Positions 13,401 to 15,918 of a DNA stretch of 15,918 nucleotides are shown piece by piece (within the stretch, counting starts at the first letter, position 1; each line of letters opens with the position of its first letter). The stretch is from Desulfovibrionaceae bacterium UBA6814 (GTDB taxonomy: Bacteria > Desulfobacterota > Desulfovibrionia > Desulfovibrionales > Desulfovibrionaceae): NCBI GenBank assembly GCA_002452635.1, contig DKEU01000041.1, positions 5,688 through 21,605 of the forward strand. Reading direction: 5' to 3'. Below the pieces are notes generated by a model, which made no database searches, was not told where the DNA came from, and worked only from the letters and a program-made list of their open reading frames with translations. A program made the translations under genes and the position numbers.

Positions 13401-14477
13401 CTACTTCTTGGCGGCCCGTACCTTGGCGCGGATGTCGGCCAGCTCCTTCTGCAGCTTGGCGCTCATGTTCTTGCCGGGGTAGTGCTTCTCCAGCCAGGGG
13501 TCGCACAACTCCTTCCAGATGGCGTCCACGTTGGAGGCCTCGCGCAGGGCGTCGCGCTCGGCGTCGGTCAGGTGGACCACGGTGAAGCCGGGTTCCTTCT
13601 CCAGCTTCTGGATGTAGTCGTTCTCGGCCTTGCGGTGGATCTCGTTGGCATAGTGCTGGGCCTCGATGGCGGCCTTGGTCACGGCGGCCTTGAGGTCCGC
13701 GGACAGCTTGTCCCAGATGGCCTTGTTCATGGCCACGTTCTGGTTGTCCCAGATGAAGTTGAGGTCGGTGTAGAACTTCATGACCTCATAGTGGCGCTCG
13801 TCCACCAGGGAGGGCCACATGCTCCAGCAGCCGTCCACCACCCCGCGGGACAGGGCGTTGTAAATCTCGGACCAGGGCAGGGTGGTCAGGATCATGCCGG
13901 TGCCCTTGCCCATGTTCTCCAGGGCGCGGACCGCGGCCAGGGAGCTGGACACGCGCAGCTTCAGGTTCTTGAGGTCCGCGGAGGTGCGGAAGGCGCGCAC
14001 CGTGTTGCCGATGCCGTAGGCGCCCTGGGACACGTGGAACAGGGTGTGCATCCCCACCTCGTTGTACGCGTCCTCCATGATGTCGTAGAGCACGCCGTGG
14101 TCGGGATTGAAGGCGATCTCGGCCTCTTCCCAGGAGGAGGTGGTCCAGGGCATCCAGTTGAGCATGCCGCCCGGGATCAGGTTCACGTAGGGGGAGAAGG
14201 TGCCGATGGTCATGCTCCCGTCCTGCACCCCGTGGAAGGTCTCGTCGTGGTTGCCGAGCAGGCCGTCTATGTAGAGCTTAATCTCCACCCGGCCCTTGGT
14301 GTACTCCTTGGTCTTGTCGATGAAGTACTGGTAGGCCTTGTTGGCCAGGGGCCGGACCCAAGGCTGGCTGAAGGTCCACTGGTACTCGGCGTCCGCCGCG
14401 GCGGAACCGGGCGCCGCCAGGATGCCTCCCACCAGTAGCGCCGCCACAAGGAAGGTCACGAGGGGTTTCATCTTCAT
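13401..14477 (-). CDS. dctP: TRAP transporter periplasmic substrate-binding protein (DctP family)
   Basis: This 358-residue protein has a signal peptide (1 to about 28, ending SAAADA). The DctP hallmarks are a KGRVEIKLYIDGLLGN segment near residue 61, LKNLKLRV with Arg175 in the position that normally pairs with the ligand carboxylate, and SEIYNALSRGVVDG (203-216). It captures a carboxylate substrate for the TRAP membrane subunits. The start at 14477 is chosen from GGAGG upstream and the immediate signal peptide; a longer in-frame opening upstream overlaps the D-serine ammonia-lyase gene and lacks one. The gene context (D-serine ammonia-lyase 83 nt upstream, N-acyl-D-amino-acid deacylase downstream) points to an acylated D-amino acid or similar molecule as ligand, which is an inference. 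Confidence 0.94.
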   Translation of the reverse strand: MKMKPLVTFLVAALLVGGILAAPGSAAADAEYQWTFSQPWVRPLANKAYQYFIDKTKEYTKGRVEIKLYIDGLLGNHDETFHGVQDGSMTIGTFSPYVNLIPGGMLNWMPWTTSSWEEAEIAFNPDHGVLYDIMEDAYNEVGMHTLFHVSQGAYGIGNTVRAFRTSADLKNLKLRVSSSLAAVRALENMGKGTGMILTTLPWSEIYNALSRGVVDGCWSMWPSLVDERHYEVMKFYTDLNFIWDNQNVAMNKAIWDKLSADLKAAVTKAAIEAQHYANEIHRKAENDYIQKLEKEPGFTVVHLTDAERDALREASNVDAIWKELCDPWLEKHYPGKNMSAKLQKELADIRAKVRAAKK

Positions 14478-14560
14478 GGGTGCTCCTCCGATCGTTGGGT
14501 TGGGGGTAACTGGCTCGGTCTGGTTATCCGCAAGGCCCGCCGCGCTCCCGCTGCGGACCG

Positions 14561-15916
14561 TCAGGCGCCCAGCAGGGCTTTGCCGCGGGCGTCGTACGAC
14601 GCCCATTCCTCGGCGGGCACCATGCCCCCGCCCGTGGCCCAAAAGATATGGGTGGCCTGCCCGGCAACGCCCACCGGGCCGGCGGCCCCCTCCAGGGCCA
14701 CCCGGACCGCGCCGGGGATGCCCGCCGCGCCCGAGGGCTCCAGGCGCAGCCCCTCGGTGCGGGCCGCCAGGGCGAGCATGCGGAACAGGGCGTCGTCCTG
14801 CACGGTGAAGACGCCGTCGATGAGGTGCTCCAGGGTGCGGCCCACGAAGCCCGAGGGCCGGCCCACGGCCAGGCCGTCGGCCTCGGTGCGCCCGTCCAGG
14901 CCCAGGTCCTGCACCGAAATCTGCTCGTGCTGGCCGGTGCACAGGCCCACCAGCATGGCCGGGGCGTGGGTGGGCTCGGCGAAATAGCAGCGCACCGCGT
15001 CGCCGAAGGCCAGCTTGAGGCCCAGGGTCACGCCGCCCGGGCCTCCCCCCACCCCGCAGGGCAGGTACACGAACAGGGGATGCGTCTCGTCCACGGGCAC
15101 GCCCTGCTCGGCCAGCTGCGCCTTGAGCCGCTCCCCGGCCACGGCGTAGCCCAGGAAGAGGTCCTGGGAGTTCTCGTCGTCCACGAAATGGCAGCGGGGG
15201 TCGCCCTCGGTCTGGCGGCGGCCCTCGGCCACAGCCAGGCTGTAGTCCGCGGCGTGCTCCACCACCCGCACGCCCTTGGACCGGAGCAGCGCCTTCTTCC
15301 AGGCCCGGGCGTCGGCGGACATGTGCACCGTGGCCTGGAAGCCCAGCTCCGCGCTCATGATCCCGATGCTCAGGCCCAGGTTGCCGGTGGAGCCCACGGC
15401 CACGGAATAGCCCGCGAACAGCCGGCGGGCCTCCGGAGTGGCCAGGACCGCGTAGTCCCCGTCCGGCTTCAGCAGGCCGTGCTCCAGGGCCACGGCCTCG
15501 GCGAACTTGAGCACCTCGTAGATGCCCCCCCGGGCCTTGATGGACCCGGAGATGGGCAGGTCGCTGTCCAGCTTGGCGAAGAGCCGGCCGGGAAAGGTCC
15601 GGCCGGGACCGCCCAGGGTGTGGGCCAGGGCCCGGGCCAGGGCGGGCGTCTCGCGCAGGGGGGATTCGATGCGGCCGCCGTCCGGACGGGTGGCGGGAAA
15701 GACCTGGGCCAGATAGGGCCGGAAACGCTCCAGGCGCAGCGCGGCGTCGGCCACCTCGGCGGCGCCCACCGGCAGCCCGGGCAGGGCGCGGGACGCGGGC
15801 CAGATCCCGGGATTGGCCCAGAAGACCTCCCGGGCCGCGGCCACATCCTCCAGCACCGGGCAGGCGGCCAGGGACTGGACAGGGGCGGCGCCTTCCTGCG
15901 AAGTATTCTCACGCAT
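14561..15916 (-). CDS. dsdA: D-serine ammonia-lyase (D-serine dehydratase)
   Basis: This 451-residue protein is close to the roughly 440 residues of DsdA. PLP-enzyme motifs are KLDSDLPISGSIKARGG, with Lys127 as the Schiff-base lysine; VGSTGNLGLSIGIM (175-187), which follows the phosphate and substrate-loop pattern of fold-type II enzymes; and the glycine-rich LPCGVGGGPGG (285-295), the phosphate cradle. The reaction converts D-serine to pyruvate and ammonia in the cytoplasm. The ATG at 15914-15916 is only 2 nt from the window edge, so its ribosome site and promoter cannot be seen, and a start further upstream cannot be excluded. It leads the operon that continues with the TRAP subunits and the deacylase. 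Activity on D-threonine or related D-amino acids is possible for this family. Confidence 0.93.
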   Translation of the reverse strand: MRENTSQEGAAPVQSLAACPVLEDVAAAREVFWANPGIWPASRALPGLPVGAAEVADAALRLERFRPYLAQVFPATRPDGGRIESPLRETPALARALAHTLGGPGRTFPGRLFAKLDSDLPISGSIKARGGIYEVLKFAEAVALEHGLLKPDGDYAVLATPEARRLFAGYSVAVGSTGNLGLSIGIMSAELGFQATVHMSADARAWKKALLRSKGVRVVEHAADYSLAVAEGRRQTEGDPRCHFVDDENSQDLFLGYAVAGERLKAQLAEQGVPVDETHPLFVYLPCGVGGGPGGVTLGLKLAFGDAVRCYFAEPTHAPAMLVGLCTGQHEQISVQDLGLDGRTEADGLAVGRPSGFVGRTLEHLIDGVFTVQDDALFRMLALAARTEGLRLEPSGAAGIPGAVRVALEGAAGPVGVAGQATHIFWATGGGMVPAEEWASYDARGKALLGA

Positions 15917-15918
15917 GG

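Overview
The window is high-GC DNA that looks like a sulfate-reducer-type desulfobacterium (Desulfovibrio-like). This placement is inferred from the mix of multiheme c-type cytochromes, a YeeE/TusA/DsrE sulfur-trafficking set, a multi-PAS sigma54 activator and a TRAP transporter operon; no rRNA or other phylogenetic marker is present.

Left region (1-5653, all minus strand): a tightly spaced nine-gene operon. In transcription order it encodes an 11-heme c-type cytochrome, a secreted tandem rhodanese, a small secreted protein with a TPR-like segment, a YeeE/YedE sulfur-compound permease, TusA, a DsrE-family protein, two small uncharacterised cytoplasmic proteins and a second multiheme cytochrome cut by the window edge. 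The permease-TusA-DsrE-two-small-proteins block matches the arrangement I remember as the YTD cluster, associated with sulfur-disproportionating bacteria. The first cytochrome is interrupted by an in-frame TGA. It is followed after 9 nt by a compact hairpin with a G-first apical loop, placed like a bacterial SECIS element, so the gene most likely encodes a selenocysteine-containing multiheme cytochrome (Sec68).

Regulatory centre (5654-9648): a sigma54-type promoter (TGGTAT-N5-TTGCT) precedes the cytochrome operon. Two copies of a dyad motif, GAC-N4-TGTGTC, lie about 130-147 bp upstream of the predicted start. Next is a minus-strand gene for a 966-residue sigma54 activator with about five PAS-like domains. 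A third copy of the motif lies in front of it. A divergent plus-strand receiver-only response regulator has its own sigma54-like promoter.

Junction (9649-9850): the 3' half of a tRNA-Arg(CCT) gene, without its 5' half, lies on the plus strand. Such fragments are typical right-end attachment sites of integrated elements, so the left 9.7 kb may belong to a genomic island. Next to it is a strong intrinsic terminator serving the minus-strand operon to the right.

Right region (9851-15916, minus strand): a catabolic operon encoding D-serine ammonia-lyase, TRAP transporter subunits P, Q and M, and an N-acyl-D-amino-acid deacylase. Together these suggest import of an acylated D-amino acid or D-serine-like carboxylate, deacylation, and deamination to a 2-oxoacid plus ammonia. 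A strong intercistronic hairpin separates the binding-protein gene from the membrane-subunit genes.
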